The translations under genes and the position numbers were made by a program. DNA of 64,000 nucleotides. Origin: Gautieria morchelliformis (Eukaryota > Basidiomycota > Agaricomycetes > Gomphales > Gomphaceae). Positions 11,587-22,175 of this stretch are shown here, piece by piece. The DNA lies in assembly GCA_015179125.1 (NCBI GenBank), contig WHVA01000205.1, forward strand, positions 62,001 through 126,000. Reading direction: 5' to 3'. Under the pieces are notes generated by a model that had not been told where the DNA came from, searched no databases, and saw nothing but the letters and a program-made list of their open reading frames with translations. The stretch's first letter is position 1. Every line of letters begins with the position of its first letter.

Positions 11587-11597
11587 ATTTTCAGACT
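11587..11597 (+). promoter_or_regulatory. Element C self-primer binding site
   Basis: ATTTTCAGACT begins two bases after the 5' LTR end and pairs perfectly with AGTCTGAAAAT at 11335-11345 (12 bp if the flanking G/C is counted). This matches self-primed reverse transcription rather than tRNA priming. Confidence 0.75.
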
Positions 11598-11627
11598 GCT
11601 TACACCCTACGTATCCCTTTTTTCACG

Positions 11628-12860
11628 ATGTCCATGATAACTCGTTCTCGCACCCTTCGGGGTATCTCAGAACAGCGACGTTTCTCGGAAGCCCCCGATG
11701 ACTCACCCCCGTCCCCGGGGATACCCCTCGCAGACCCCGCCGAGCCTAGTAACAAAGGCAAAGGTAGGGCTAACCTCGGTGACCCTTCAGGTGATCCAGG
11801 TGATGGCTCTAGAAGTTCTGACAACGATCAGGACCTCCCCAACCTTCCGCCCGAGGACCTCGGTGACCTCGAGGACAACGAGCTTATGCGTCGAGTGTTC
11901 ATCAAACTCGCGAAACCTCGCGAATCCGAAGCACGAGCCAAGGTCAAGGAACCGGATAGTTATGACGGTACTGACCAAGCCAAGCTTCGCACTTTCTTCC
12001 TTCAATGTGTACTCAACTTCAGAGATCGCCCCACCGCGTTCAAGACTGGGGCCTCAAAGGTGCAGTATGCTATTTCTTACCTGTCCGGCTCGGCTCTGCA
12101 ATATTTCGAGCCGGCGATTCTCGGCGAAGTCCAACCCGAGCCAGATTGGCTCGAGGACTGGGACAGTTTCAAGGCCGAGCTCGAGCTTAACTTCGGCCCA
12201 TACGACAACGCGGCCCAAGCCGAGATTGACCTCGAGAAGATCGTTATGAAAGAGCACCACAAGGCCGCGCGATTCTTTATCGACTTCGCCCGAGCTTCGA
12301 CTCGGACTCAGTGGAACGACGCGGCCCTCCGACACGTTGCCTACAAGGGCTTGGCCAAACGGATCAAGGACGACTTACTTCACTTCCCTCGATTCCGCAG
12401 CCTCGCCGAGCTTAGGAACTTCGCGCTGGAATGCGATAGCCGTTACTGGGAGCGAAAGGAATACGACGCCATGATCACTGGTCGTAGCTCCCAGCCTGCA
12501 CGCACCACTAATCAGTCCAGTAGCAATGCCACTAACAACCACCAGTCTTCCAGTGGTTCCAATAACAATAAGAACCGCAACAAGACTAACAACAGCGGCA
12601 AGGGTTCCAACAACAACAACTCTTCGAACAACAAGAGCCAGCCCGACATTTCGAGCAAACTCGGGAAGGATGGCAAACTGCTTCCCGAGGAGCGCCAACG
12701 TCGGGTCGACCAAGGGCTTTGTCTGCTTTGCGGCACCAAAGGTCACGTCGTCAAGGACTGCCCGAAGAACAAGTCTACCAATAGTAGCGGTTCTAAAGGT
12801 CGGGCAACGAAGACCCCTAACGAGGGGACTTCAGCCTCCATTACGGAGGTGAAAAAATAG
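11628..12860 (+). CDS. Element C gag
   Basis: 410-residue Gag, the structural protein of the virus-like particle. The ATG at 11628 is the first in the transcript frame. The N-terminus is Pro/Ser/Asp-rich; the capsid region carries DGTDQAKLRTFFLQCVLNF, AISYLSGSALQYFEPAI and HKAARFFIDFARASTRTQW (about residues 110-230), typical of retrotransposon gag domains. An Asn/Ser-rich linker (about residues 285-340) precedes the CCHC knuckle CLLCGTKGHVVKDC (about residues 364-377), which binds RNA. It ends AAAAAATAG, a possible frameshift site into protease. The ORF is intact. Confidence 0.93.
   Translation: MSMITRSRTLRGISEQRRFSEAPDDSPPSPGIPLADPAEPSNKGKGRANLGDPSGDPGDGSRSSDNDQDLPNLPPEDLGDLEDNELMRRVFIKLAKPRESEARAKVKEPDSYDGTDQAKLRTFFLQCVLNFRDRPTAFKTGASKVQYAISYLSGSALQYFEPAILGEVQPEPDWLEDWDSFKAELELNFGPYDNAAQAEIDLEKIVMKEHHKAARFFIDFARASTRTQWNDAALRHVAYKGLAKRIKDDLLHFPRFRSLAELRNFALECDSRYWERKEYDAMITGRSSQPARTTNQSSSNATNNHQSSSGSNNNKNRNKTNNSGKGSNNNNSSNNKSQPDISSKLGKDGKLLPEERQRRVDQGLCLLCGTKGHVVKDCPKNKSTNSSGSKGRATKTPNEGTSASITEVKK
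12851..12860 (+). other. Candidate -1 frameshift site at the gag stop
   Basis: GAAAAAATAG: six A residues directly before the gag TAG. A slip of -1 here enters the frame that is open through 12861-13036 and contains the protease motif LVDCGSSD. No other way to link gag to protease is apparent. Inference from frame analysis; no downstream pseudoknot was modelled. Confidence 0.55.
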
Positions 12861-15800
12861 GTAGCAACCTCGGAACCACACGATCCGAGGATTGCGGTAA
12901 CCTCACCCGTGTGCTCAGACTCAGCGCCGCTTCTCATTCATTGTCCAAAGATTCCCTTAATGTAGATCTAACCTCGCCTTCGCTGCCCAACGTCGCTTTT
13001 GTTGCATTAGTTGACTGCGGGTCCTCAGACTGTTATTGAATCCAGATTTGTCCAGAAGTACTCCATGCCTGCTTATACTGTCTCTCCTATACCCTTGAAA
13101 CTATTTGACGGTAGTACTAACACTACCATTACCCAAGCTCTAGACCTCTGCATTTGCTTTCCGACCGGCGAACAACAATGGGTTACCTTCTACGTAACCT
13201 CGCTCGACTCGAGTTGCTCGATGGTACTTGGCCACAACTGGCTCACCCGCTACAATCCGTCGATTGACTGGGTATTGGGCAGTATTACTTTCAAGACCAT
13301 CGACCTAACAACGACTCCAGCGACCCCGGCGACGTCAGCCCGCTCAGCTTCGGCTACGACTTCGACCTCGCCTACGGCATCTTCGCCCCCGCCTCCGACC
13401 TCGCTTCCGAAGTTGCAAGCACCCCTCGTTTCCCTAATCAATGCACCCGCTTTCATACGCGCATCTAGATTGGAAGGGTCCGAAGTGTTTCAGCTCAATT
13501 TGGCTTCGCCTGAGCTCCTCGCCAGAGGGGCAACATCGGGAGGAAGCTCTTCCGAGCTTCCTGAGAACATTAAGAAACATGTTCCTGAAGAATACCACGA
13601 ATTTGCAGATGTGTTCAGCAAAGCACGCGCTGACACTCTAGCTCCCCACCGACCTCACGATATCAAAATCAACCTCGAAGAAGGGACCTCGCCACCGATC
13701 GGTCCCATCTACTCTCTCTCAGCTTCCGAACTCAAAGCACTTCGCGAGTTCATCGACGAGCATTTAAACATCGGCTTCATCCGACCTTCACGCTCGCCTC
13801 ATGGTGCACCGGTATTGTTCGTTCGCAAAAAAGATGGCTCACTTCGGTTGTGCGTCGACTTCCGAGGTTTGAACAAAATCTCAAAAAAAGATCGGTATCC
13901 ATTGCCATTGATTGCTGACTTACTTGATGCTCCAAAGAATGCTCGCACCTATACGAAAATTGACCTTCGTCACGCTTACCACCTCGTACGGGTGGCCGAG
14001 GGTGACGAATGGAAAACCGCCTTCAGGACTCGCTATGGGTCTTTTGAATGGTTGGTTATGCCATTTGGTCTCACTAATGGCCCTGCTGCCTTCCAGAGAT
14101 TCATGAACGAGGTGTTCGCCGACCTTTTGGACGTTTGTGTGGTGGTATACTTGGACGACATTCTAATCTACTCCAGTGACCCCTCCAAACATGTGGAACA
14201 TGTCAAGGAAGTCTTGCGACGACTACGACTCAACAACCTCTTCGCCAAAGAAGACAAATGCGAGTTCCATCGCGACTCGGTTGAATTCCTCGGCTACATA
14301 CTCTCTCCTGAGGGCCTCACTATGGCAGATGACAAGGTAAAGGTCATTCAAGACTGGCCTGAACCTCGCAAAGTTCGCGACATCCAATCCTTCCTCGGCT
14401 TCGCCAACTTCTACCGACGTTTCATTCACAACTACTCCGACATCACCATTCCTCTCACCCGACTTACCCGCAAGGGTACCCCTTGGAATTTTTCCGAGGA
14501 TTGTCGACGGGCTTTCAACCTGTTGAAGAGGGCGTTCACTACCGCTCCTATCCTTACTCACTGGATTCCTGACCTTCCACTGATCGTAGAGACTGATGCA
14601 TCAGATTATGCCTTAGCGGCAATCTTATCTCTACAAACCTCGGAAGGCGAACTTCATCCCATCGCTTTCCACTCCCGCACATTCACCTCTACCGAGCTCA
14701 ACTACGATGTTCACGACAAGGAGCTCCTCGCCATTTTTGAAGCCTTTCTACGCTGGCGACACTACCTAGAGGGCTCAGGCGAACCAGTTGACGTTATCAC
14801 CGATCACAAGAACCTCGAATACTTTTCAACTACGAAGCTCTTGACCCGTCGACAAGCTCGGTGGTCGGAATACCTTTCCCAGTTCAACCTCGCCATACGC
14901 TTCCGACCAGGTCGCCTCGGAACGAAGCCTGACTCTCTCACTAGACGATGGGACGTCTACCTTAAAGAGGGGAATAGCGACTATGCCACCATAAACCCGC
15001 AGAACCTACGGCCAGTGTTTACTCAGCACCAGCTGGCATCGTCCCTTAGAGCTACTAACCTCGCTCCCATCGTGCTCCGAGCCGCTTCACTGCTTGATAC
15101 CGAGCAGATCCGAGCTGACATACTAGCGAACCTCCCCTCGGACCCCATAGCCAAGTCGCACCTCGGCTTGGTTAATGACCCGAGGTGGACCACAGACCCC
15201 GAGGGTTTCCTCAAGCTTGACAACCGAACCTATGTTCCAGCGGCCCAAGACCTTCGACTTCGCATCCTGCAATACAAGCACGATCACATTCTCTCGGGAC
15301 ACTTCGGGGTCAACAAGACCTTGGAGCTGATCCGACGAGACTATACTTGGCCAGGGATTAGATCCTTTGTCAAGGAGTATTGCAAGACGTGTACCACTTG
15401 TATGCGAAGCAAGCCGCAACGTCACAAACCCTATGGTCTCCTCAAACAACTTCCTGTTCCCGAGAAACCTTGGAATTCCATATCTATGGATTTCATTGAG
15501 CAACTCCCCCCTTCGTCCGAGTTCACCTCCATCCTAGTGATTGTTGACCGCTTCACTAAGCAGGTTATCTTCATTCCAACCACAGACAAGATAACCTCGC
15601 AAGAGCTCGCTCACCTCTTCGTCCTTCATGTCTTTTCAAAGCATGGAGTTCCCTCGCACATCACCTCGGACAGGGGTTCCGAGTTCGTCTCGCATTTCTG
15701 GCGTTCTCTAGGGAAAGCCTTGGACATGCGGTTGCATTTCACCTCGGGATATCATCCCGAGGGTGACGGTCAGACCGAGCGTGCTAACCAAACTTTGGAA

Positions 15801-16568
15801 CAGTACCTCAGGATCTATTGCAACTATCAGCAGTCAAATTGGGCTTCGCTCCTTCCCCTAGCCGAGTTCGCTTACAACAACGCGCCTAGCGCAACCACCG
15901 GCATCTCCCCATTCTTTGCCAATAAAGGCTACCATCCGAACCTCGCAGTTCACCCCGAGCGCGACCTCGCCTCGGCACGAGCCCGAGACTTCGTGGTTGA
16001 CCTGGACGAGCTTCACCAAGAACTTCGCCACGCCATCCTCGAGGCTCAGAAAACTTACCAAGCCTCGGCCGATGTTCGTCGCAAGCCCGCTCCTGATTTC
16101 CAAGTAGGATCCCTCGCCTTTGTGAAGGCACAGTACTTTCGAACAACTCGGCCTACCAAGAAGCTCGCCGAGAAGTTCTTGGGTCCTTTTGAGATCATTT
16201 CCCGAGCGGGTACTCACTCCTTCACCCTTCGACTTCCAGAACACATGCATTCAGTCCATCCGGTCTTCCACGTATCTATGCTCGAACCAGCCTCGCCCAA
16301 CACCATACCAAACCGATTTCAGCCGCCTCCGCCCCCAGTCGTTATCGACGGCGAACCCGAGTTCGAGGTTTCCGAAATCCTCGACTCGAAGATCGATAAT
16401 AGACGCAAGAGCTGCAAATTACTCTACCTTGTTAGGTGGACTGGTTACGAAGGTACCGACGAAGAAACCTCGTGGATCCTCGCTTCCGAGCTTGATCATG
16501 CCTCGGAGCTGGTCACGGATTTCCATGACTCTTACCCGGGCAAGCCCGGCCCCTTGACTGCTCTATGA
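12861..16568 (+). CDS. Element C pol (protease, RT, RNase H, integrase, chromodomain)
   Basis: Polyprotein of a chromovirus-type Ty3/gypsy element. The protease motif ALVDCGSSD (about 13000-13030) is in the -1 frame relative to gag; the frame then changes at about 13028-13037 and stays open from 13011 to 16568 without an ATG, so initiation by frameshift is likely. Codons counted from 13011: RT with VYLDDILIYS (about 378-388); RNase H with ETDASDYALAAIL (about 526); integrase zinc finger HILSGHFG...CKTCTTC (about 756-800); DDE core with SMDFIEQL (about 823), TSDRGSEF (about 885) and DGQTERANQ (about 920); chromodomain with EVSEILDSK and LYLVRWTGYEG (about 1118-1160). All catalytic residues are present. 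The second frame change inside protease looks like a two-base loss and may inactivate this copy. Confidence 0.92.
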
Positions 16569-16671
16569 TCGTTTTCCCTGTTAATCCCCATGACCCCGGT
16601 AGTTAGATGACAAAAACCCTTCAAAACAAAATCGATAAAATCCAAGAAAAATCTATTATTCCATTTACTAG

Positions 16672-17782
16672 TTATTCCACCATCCTCATATCCTCTCCCT
16701 CGCTCTCCTCGCTCCCCTCGCCTGACTCCTCCTCATTACTGCTACTACTTCGCTCCACCAGACCCCCATGTCCCCCATAATCCGCCAAGTCTCTCGCCCC
16801 CTGCATCCGCTTCAAATAATTCCGCCTCCTCCTTATCCTCATGAACTCCACATCCGCCCTGTTCATCCTGTCATTCGCAGCCCTAAACTCCCCTAGCAAC
16901 TCGCACACCCTCTCCCCAACCTCGCCAACCTTCTGTCCCACATCCCTCACCGCCGTTATCAACTCCCTCATCTCCGCACTTCGCTCCGATCTTTTCGTCT
17001 TCTTGTCCTTTTTCGCCCTCCGACCTCCAACCTCGGTTTCCTCCCCCTCAGTCTGCCTCACTTCCCCAGTCTCCTTACCCTTCTCCTCGCTCAACCTCGC
17101 TTCCATCCGCTCTACCCTCATCTCGAGGTTCCTCTCGACCCAATCACTCGAGTCGTTGTCATCATCATCCACCTCGTCTCGAACCTTGGCCCCTTTCCTC
17201 GGCCTCGGTTCACCCTCGGCCTCCTCGCTCCTCGCTCGCTTCTTGCTCGCTACACCCACCTGACCTTTCCCTGGGGTCGCCTTGCTGCGGCGACCTTGGG
17301 CGATGCTACAGCCCAAGGAACGGGTCCTGCACCACACGCAAGCACCCTGGTCGGCGAGGCCGAAGTCGAGACTAACGGCCCGAAGGCACGTATAGTCGCG
17401 CTCTTCGCAGCGCGCGCACCTCGCCTCGGCCTTGGTCGCGAGCTGCCACTCGCGAGGTCCCCCGTCGGCGAGCTTGTACCCGTATAGGGACAAGTCAGTC
17501 GGGTGGTATGAAAACAACATGCGCTTATACTGTACAAATCAGCAGCGTCCATGACCAGCCAACAACGGTACTCACCTTTTTTCCATTCGGCCCTTCCTGC
17601 CACGGCTGCCGCATGTCAATGGCCCCCGTCTCATCAATTGGCAAGGTGCCAACCTCGGGTCGATCCTCGGGCACAACCTCGCCCGAGGCTCCGTTCGCCG
17701 CAGACAGCAATGTCTGGTCGAACACGTTGTTTGTGCTGTCCTCGTCGACGGCTGAGTTGAAGAGGGCTTGAGGGCGCACCAT
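16672..17782 (-). CDS. Element C antisense accessory ORF with one intron
   Basis: Gene on the opposite strand between pol and the 3' LTR. The ATG at 17780-17782 (MVRPQALFNSAVDEDS) is followed by exon 1 ending PNGKK; a 46-bp GT-AG intron (17530-17575) joins in phase 0 to YKRMLFSYHPTDLSLYGYKL. Exon 2 has two small Cys clusters, CARCEERDYTC and CVWCRTRSLGC (both C-x2-C-x6-C), then a Lys/Arg- and Glu-rich charged region, a coiled coil (ERVCELLGEFRAANDRMNRA), and an acidic Ser-rich end. The open frame and clean splice argue it is real. An in-frame upstream ATG at 17830 is possible. I do not recognise the family; the Cys spacing hints at a zinc-binding DNA-associated protein, but that is inference. 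Confidence 0.65.
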
Positions 17783-17941
17783 ATTCGTTGGCAATGGGGT
17801 TCGCTGCCTCCTACCCACCCTTTTATCCAACCTCGGCTACGATTTAAGCTTCGCCTTTCCGGCTACTTAACATCGGACCGAGATCTAGATTCAAGGATAG
17901 GCGAACCCTGTTCACATTACGGCCTCGAGGGTCTCGGCCAT

Positions 17942-17954
17942 GAGGGGGGAATAC
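17942..17954 (+). promoter_or_regulatory. Element C polypurine tract
   Basis: GAGGGGGGAATAC directly before the 3' LTR at 17955. Polypurine tracts prime plus-strand DNA synthesis in LTR elements; position and composition fit. Confidence 0.75.
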
Positions 17955-18515
17955 TGTAAGGACCCGGCCTTTGGCCGGCTACTTACCGGTAGAACCTTCT
18001 TCCGAGCCCGAGCCTTGTGATATTCATGCCCGAGTACATATGATACTTATCCGTGCCCGAGCCCGATCTCGAGCTTGAACTCATATCCGACCTTGATCCT
18101 ATGCCCGTATCCCCTTAGTTACTGATTCCGCTCCATCACGCATCATTCGTATATTACCTCGCCCTGACCTCGGTCTCCTGACCTCGCCCTGACCTCCACT
18201 AATCTGTTCGCCCCTGACTGGCACCTCGTCCGTATATAACCCCCTTGTATGCATTCCTACTCCTCAGTCTGAAAATCAACTATCCTGTCCCTTCGATCCC
18301 TAGCTAGTTTCTACGCCTCGCCTCTTAAGCCAGAACCTCGCCTCTTATTCGTTTACCTCCGAAATTGGGACTCGTGCGTAGGGTCGGCGCAGCACATAAG
18401 CTGAAGCCAAGTCCCTCTCCGACTTCCCCATCCAAACCTCGCCCCGTAACCTCGGACCTTGCCTCGGGTTTCGTCCCCGACCTCGGTCAACCTTACGACG
18501 GATCGTACCGTAACA
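17955..18515 (+). repeat. 3' LTR of element C
   Basis: 561-bp direct repeat of 11024-11584 with one visible difference. Followed by the target duplication CCACT (18516-18520). Confidence 0.96.
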
Positions 18516-20523
18516 CCACTCCTCGTCGTCGTTTGCTCCAAAGTCATAAAATGACTTGGCCTCACGACGAGGGAACAATTCGTCGTTGTTAGCCTCGTAT
18601 CGCCGTACGAGGCTGGAATGGAAGACCAGTGAAATGCGATGGCTTTTCAGTTCGTCAGGAAGATCAAGGGTCACCGTCGAGGCGTCGTTGTGAGCCTCGA
18701 CGATGCGGTACGGTCCGATGTACCCCGGGACTAGTTTTCTGGCTCTTCCTTTCGGGAGAGTTAGGTTTTGTGTCGAAAGGTAGACACAGTCGTTGGCCGC
18801 GTACCTGTCGCTCGCCATACGTTTCTTATTTGTGTGAAACGTTTGCGTCACTCGATGCTCTATGATTGCATCGTGTGCCGCCATCAGGTTCCATTTTGCC
18901 TGATGTGCGAACCGGGCCACCCCCTTGAACGGGGTGTCTGCGGCTATGGGGAGGTCTATCCGCGGCATATAGCCGTGGATCAGCTCGAAAGGTGCGAACC
19001 CTGTGGTCGCACTGACATTGCTGTTGAGGGCGACCTCAACCATTGGGCATTTCACTGCCCAATCCTTCTGATCGTCTCTGACGACCGCGCGCAATATCTG
19101 GCCAATCGAGCGGTTTGCCCGCTCGGTTGCTCCATCCGTTTGTGGATGGAAGGCAGTTGACATGAGGAGCTTAGTCCCCATGAGTCGCTGGAGTTCACGC
19201 CAGAAGATCGACGTGAACTTTGAGTCTCTGTCCGAGACGATGGAGTCGGGAACTCCGTGCAGTCGGATGACCTCTTTCAGAAACAGCCAGGCTACTCCCT
19301 TGGCTGACACGCTCGTCGTGGTTGGCACGAGGTGTACGAGCGATGTTAGTCGGTCGATGACTACCATCAGGTAGTCGCAGTCATTGGATTTGGGCAGGGG
19401 CCCCATGAAGTCAATGCCAATCGACTGCCACGGCCTATCCGGAATGGGTAGGCTGTGTAGTAGGCCTTTGGGCCGTTGTGGCCCGGTTTTCGTCATCTGG
19501 CACCTCGCGCACGATGTGCAGAATGCTTCTATGTCTGGGTTCATGCCCGGCCACCAATATGCTCTTCGAACGTAGTTCGAAGTCTTCAGATGGCCGTAGT
19601 GGCCGACTATCTGATGTGCCCGATCGATGATAATTTCGATCAGCTTCCTTCCCCCTTGAAGAACAGAGCGGGGGACGGCAATGACGTCTCTCTTGAGCTG
19701 ATTCTTAGTCCAGATCAGCCCGTCCCGGATCCCGAATCTCGGGTGCGCGTCCGGGTGCGCCATGATCTTTGTGAACATGGTGTCCCTATGGTACGCGTCT
19801 CGCAGGACCTTAGACAGGTCCATGCCTTGCTCAACGATCCGGCGCAGGGGTGCACCGTCGTTCCCTGCGGCGATGGCTCTGACGTCATCGTCATCATCGC
19901 TGGACGCGGCGACGTTCGCGGGCTCTGGTGAGCCCTCGTTTAATGCGGCGGCTTCCGTTACTCTCGCCTCTGTCTTCTCAGCGAGGCGTTTAGAGCGTCT
20001 TGTTGCCACTGTTCACAGCTCGACATACCGGTCGGTGGGCAATAACTCACCGTCCTAAACGCGCATCCGCGTTCACGAAGACGTGGTCCGGGTGATTGTC
20101 ATCACTCGTGTCGTTCTCGTAGTAGCGCGACAGGCAGTCCACTACCTTGTTCTCTACACCGTCAACATGAATGGTGTTGAAATTGAACCGGGAGAGAAAC
20201 TCCCACCATCTGACCTGTCGGTCAGATAGGCTCTTTTGGGTCTCGAAGTACTCGAGTCCCTTGTGGTCTGTGACGAGGGTGAACCTTCGCCCCAGCAGTT
20301 TGTCCTCCCATTTCATGAGAGCCTCAAGCACCGTGATAGTCTCGTGCTCGTGAGTCCGGTAGCGTTGCTGAGCAACGCTGAACTTCTTTGACAAGAAGCC
20401 GGCTGGTTGACAAGTTTTCCAGTCGGGACCTTGGCCGTAGACCGCACCGAAGCCGGCTTTTGATCTGTCGGTGATTACCCAGATCGGCTCTGGGCACCTT
20501 GCGTCTACTGGACGCAGGATCGG
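18516..20523 (-). pseudogene. Element B RNase H and integrase
   Basis: Part of B's pol downstream of the solo LTR. RNase H region: WVITDRSKAGFGAVYG, LVTDHKGLEYFETQKSLSDR and RWWEFLSRFNFNTIHVDG. Integrase region: zinc finger HYGHLKTSNY...CTSCARC; DDE core with GIDFMGPLPKS, IVSDRDSKFTSIFW and GATERANRS, all acidic residues kept. The end is cut within the C-terminal region (SFYDFGANDDEEW) by element C at 18515/18516. Between the two regions one extra G near 20053-20056 shifts the frame and a TGA at 20013-20015 follows, so the copy is dead. No chromodomain is visible after it. Confidence 0.88.
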
Positions 20524-21003
20524 TGTCAGGGGACACCCTGTTTTCCATTTCCAGTTCCGACACCACACCCAGTTCCGACTCCATTTCCGACTCCGCTTCC
20601 GGTTCCGATTCCATCTCCGCATCCGCTTTCGGGAACGATTCCGCTTCTGGGAGAACTTCCACCAGTTCCGTTCGCCTTGCCAGTTCCACTCCAATTTCCG
20701 ACTTCCGCCCCGGAACAGTGTCGGAAATCAAGCGACTCGCATAATAGGTGGCATCAAGGGTCGATCAAGGGTCAGGGGGATGCAGGGTTGATGGCGGGTG
20801 CCAAGCGTTGTCCCTGGCTGCGCAGCGTAGTATAATACGGGCTCGCTGACATTGGGGGTCCTTAGACTTTTCTCTTTGGATTTCCCCTTGTCAGGTGAGA
20901 ACCCCCTCTCTTGTATGCTCTGTTCATTTATACATACTTTGGATTTCCCCTTGTCAGTTGTGTGGTAGTGTGATCTCCACGACTAGCCAGGGTTGCCCTT
21001 ACA
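20524..21003 (+). repeat. Solo LTR of the element A family, inside element B
   Basis: 480 bp, TGTCAGGGGACACC...TTGCCCTTACA, the reverse complement of the A LTRs with small indels. Flanks ATCGG (20519-20523) and ATTGG (21004-21008) form an imperfect target duplication. Removing it joins B's RT to its RNase H in frame, so it arrived after B and its internal part was lost, presumably by LTR-LTR recombination. It is oriented opposite to A and to B's genes. Confidence 0.9.
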
Positions 21004-22097
21004 ATTGGGGCCTTACAGGCCAACGCCTTAATGCTTTGCCAGCATTTGTCGAGCAGTGGTGTCCATTCGAATGGACGGTTATTACGCGCACAGCCCGATA
21101 GCGGGGTGGTATATGTGCTAACATCCGGCATGTAGTGTGCCAGATACTGTACGAGCCCGAGGAAACGCTGGACGTCGTTGAACGTCCGTGGCCTGCGCCA
21201 CTCGCGGATGCGTTGCATCTTATCCTCGTCGGCATGTACCCCTCGGCCATCGATTATATGGCCAAGGCACTCCATTCGGATGGAGTAGAGGTCCACCTTT
21301 TTCTTGCTCAGAAAGAGGTGGTTCTTCCTCAGTCTGTCAAAGACGATATAGAGGTGTTCTTCATGCTCATGTATTGAGGGCGAGAATATGAAGATGTCGT
21401 CCATGTATACATGGACGAAGCGACCTATGCAGTCGCGGAAAATGGCTGTCATCAGCCGTTGGAATGTTGATGGGGCGTTACAGTCCCCCATCTGTATCAC
21501 CTGGCTCCTGAAGGTGCCGAGGATCGTGGCAAAGGCTGTCTTTGCTACGTGATCCGGATGGATCCGGATCTGCTCGTATGCTTCTGACATATCGAGTTTA
21601 GTTCGATATCGGCAGCGAGCCATGTCGCTGCGTATGATATCCTGATCCGGGAAGGGTGTGACGTCCTTCACCGTGTTTTCGTTCTGCTGGCGCAGATCGA
21701 AGACGGTTCTCAACATACCATTCTTCTTCGGCACACACAGCATGGGCACTGCCTGCTGCGCTACTGCCGGAATCCACCATGTTGCCATGGTGTATCGTTC
21801 TATCTTTGCCGACAGTTCCTCTCGGAAGTGTTTGGGGCATTTCGGTAGTCGATACCGCATGTGCTTGTTGGGATCGATGAGGTTGATCTCATGGTTGATC
21901 TCCCGCAGTGGCGGGAGTTCTAATGGAATTCCACTGACTAGGTCAGTGATTCTTTCCATCCATTCCTCGCGGAGGCGAGGAAGGTCATCATCTGTGAGGA
22001 TGATGGTAGTGGTTGGCTTAGATGCCATTAGGCGCTGTTGGCGTCTATTAGGTCCCGCGGCGCATGGGCCCGCTTTCCGCTTTCCCATCGCTTTCAC
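21004..22097 (-). pseudogene. Element B reverse transcriptase
   Basis: RT domain of B in one open frame. Visible motifs: ELPPLREINHEINLIDP, VPKKNGMLRTVFDLRQQNE, FATILGTFRSQVIQMGDCNA, and the catalytic HVYMDDIFIFS, a YMDD box rather than the YLDD of elements A and C. MECLGHIIDGRGVHADEDKM and FNDVQRFLGLVQYLAHYMPD follow, then the frame reaches the connection domain and is cut at the solo LTR. This part is intact in itself. It starts about 80 bp after the gag-protease ORF in the same frame register as 22176-23630, so it is probably expressed as a fusion. Confidence 0.9.
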
Positions 22098-22175
22098 CGT
22101 TAGGCGAGAGCGTCTCTCCCTACGACTGTAGGGTGAGTTCGAGGATGAGTCGACCCACGACTCGTCCTCCTGGCT

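Larger units (their letters stand above)
11024..18515 (+). mobile_element. Ty3/gypsy LTR element C (young, nearly complete)
   Basis: 7492-bp LTR retrotransposon on plus, the most recent insertion. The 561-bp LTRs at 11024-11584 and 17955-18515 differ at one position that I can see; the target duplication CCACT is at 11019-11023 and 18516-18520. Contents: TATA box, self-complementary primer site, intact gag with zinc knuckle, A6-TAG junction, protease/RT/RNase H/integrase/chromodomain, an antisense intron-containing ORF, polypurine tract. The pentamer CCTCG is over-represented throughout, LTRs included. One frame break in the protease motif may be a small deletion, so this copy may be non-autonomous although otherwise intact. 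Confidence 0.95.

Noticed and set aside
11787..12937. Minus-strand ORFs over element C gag
   Set aside because: Antisense of an intact gag with capsid motifs and a zinc knuckle.
20524..21003. A second full-length A element in element B
   Set aside because: No A internal sequence adjoins it; flanks are B's pol on both sides with a target duplication, so it is a solo LTR.
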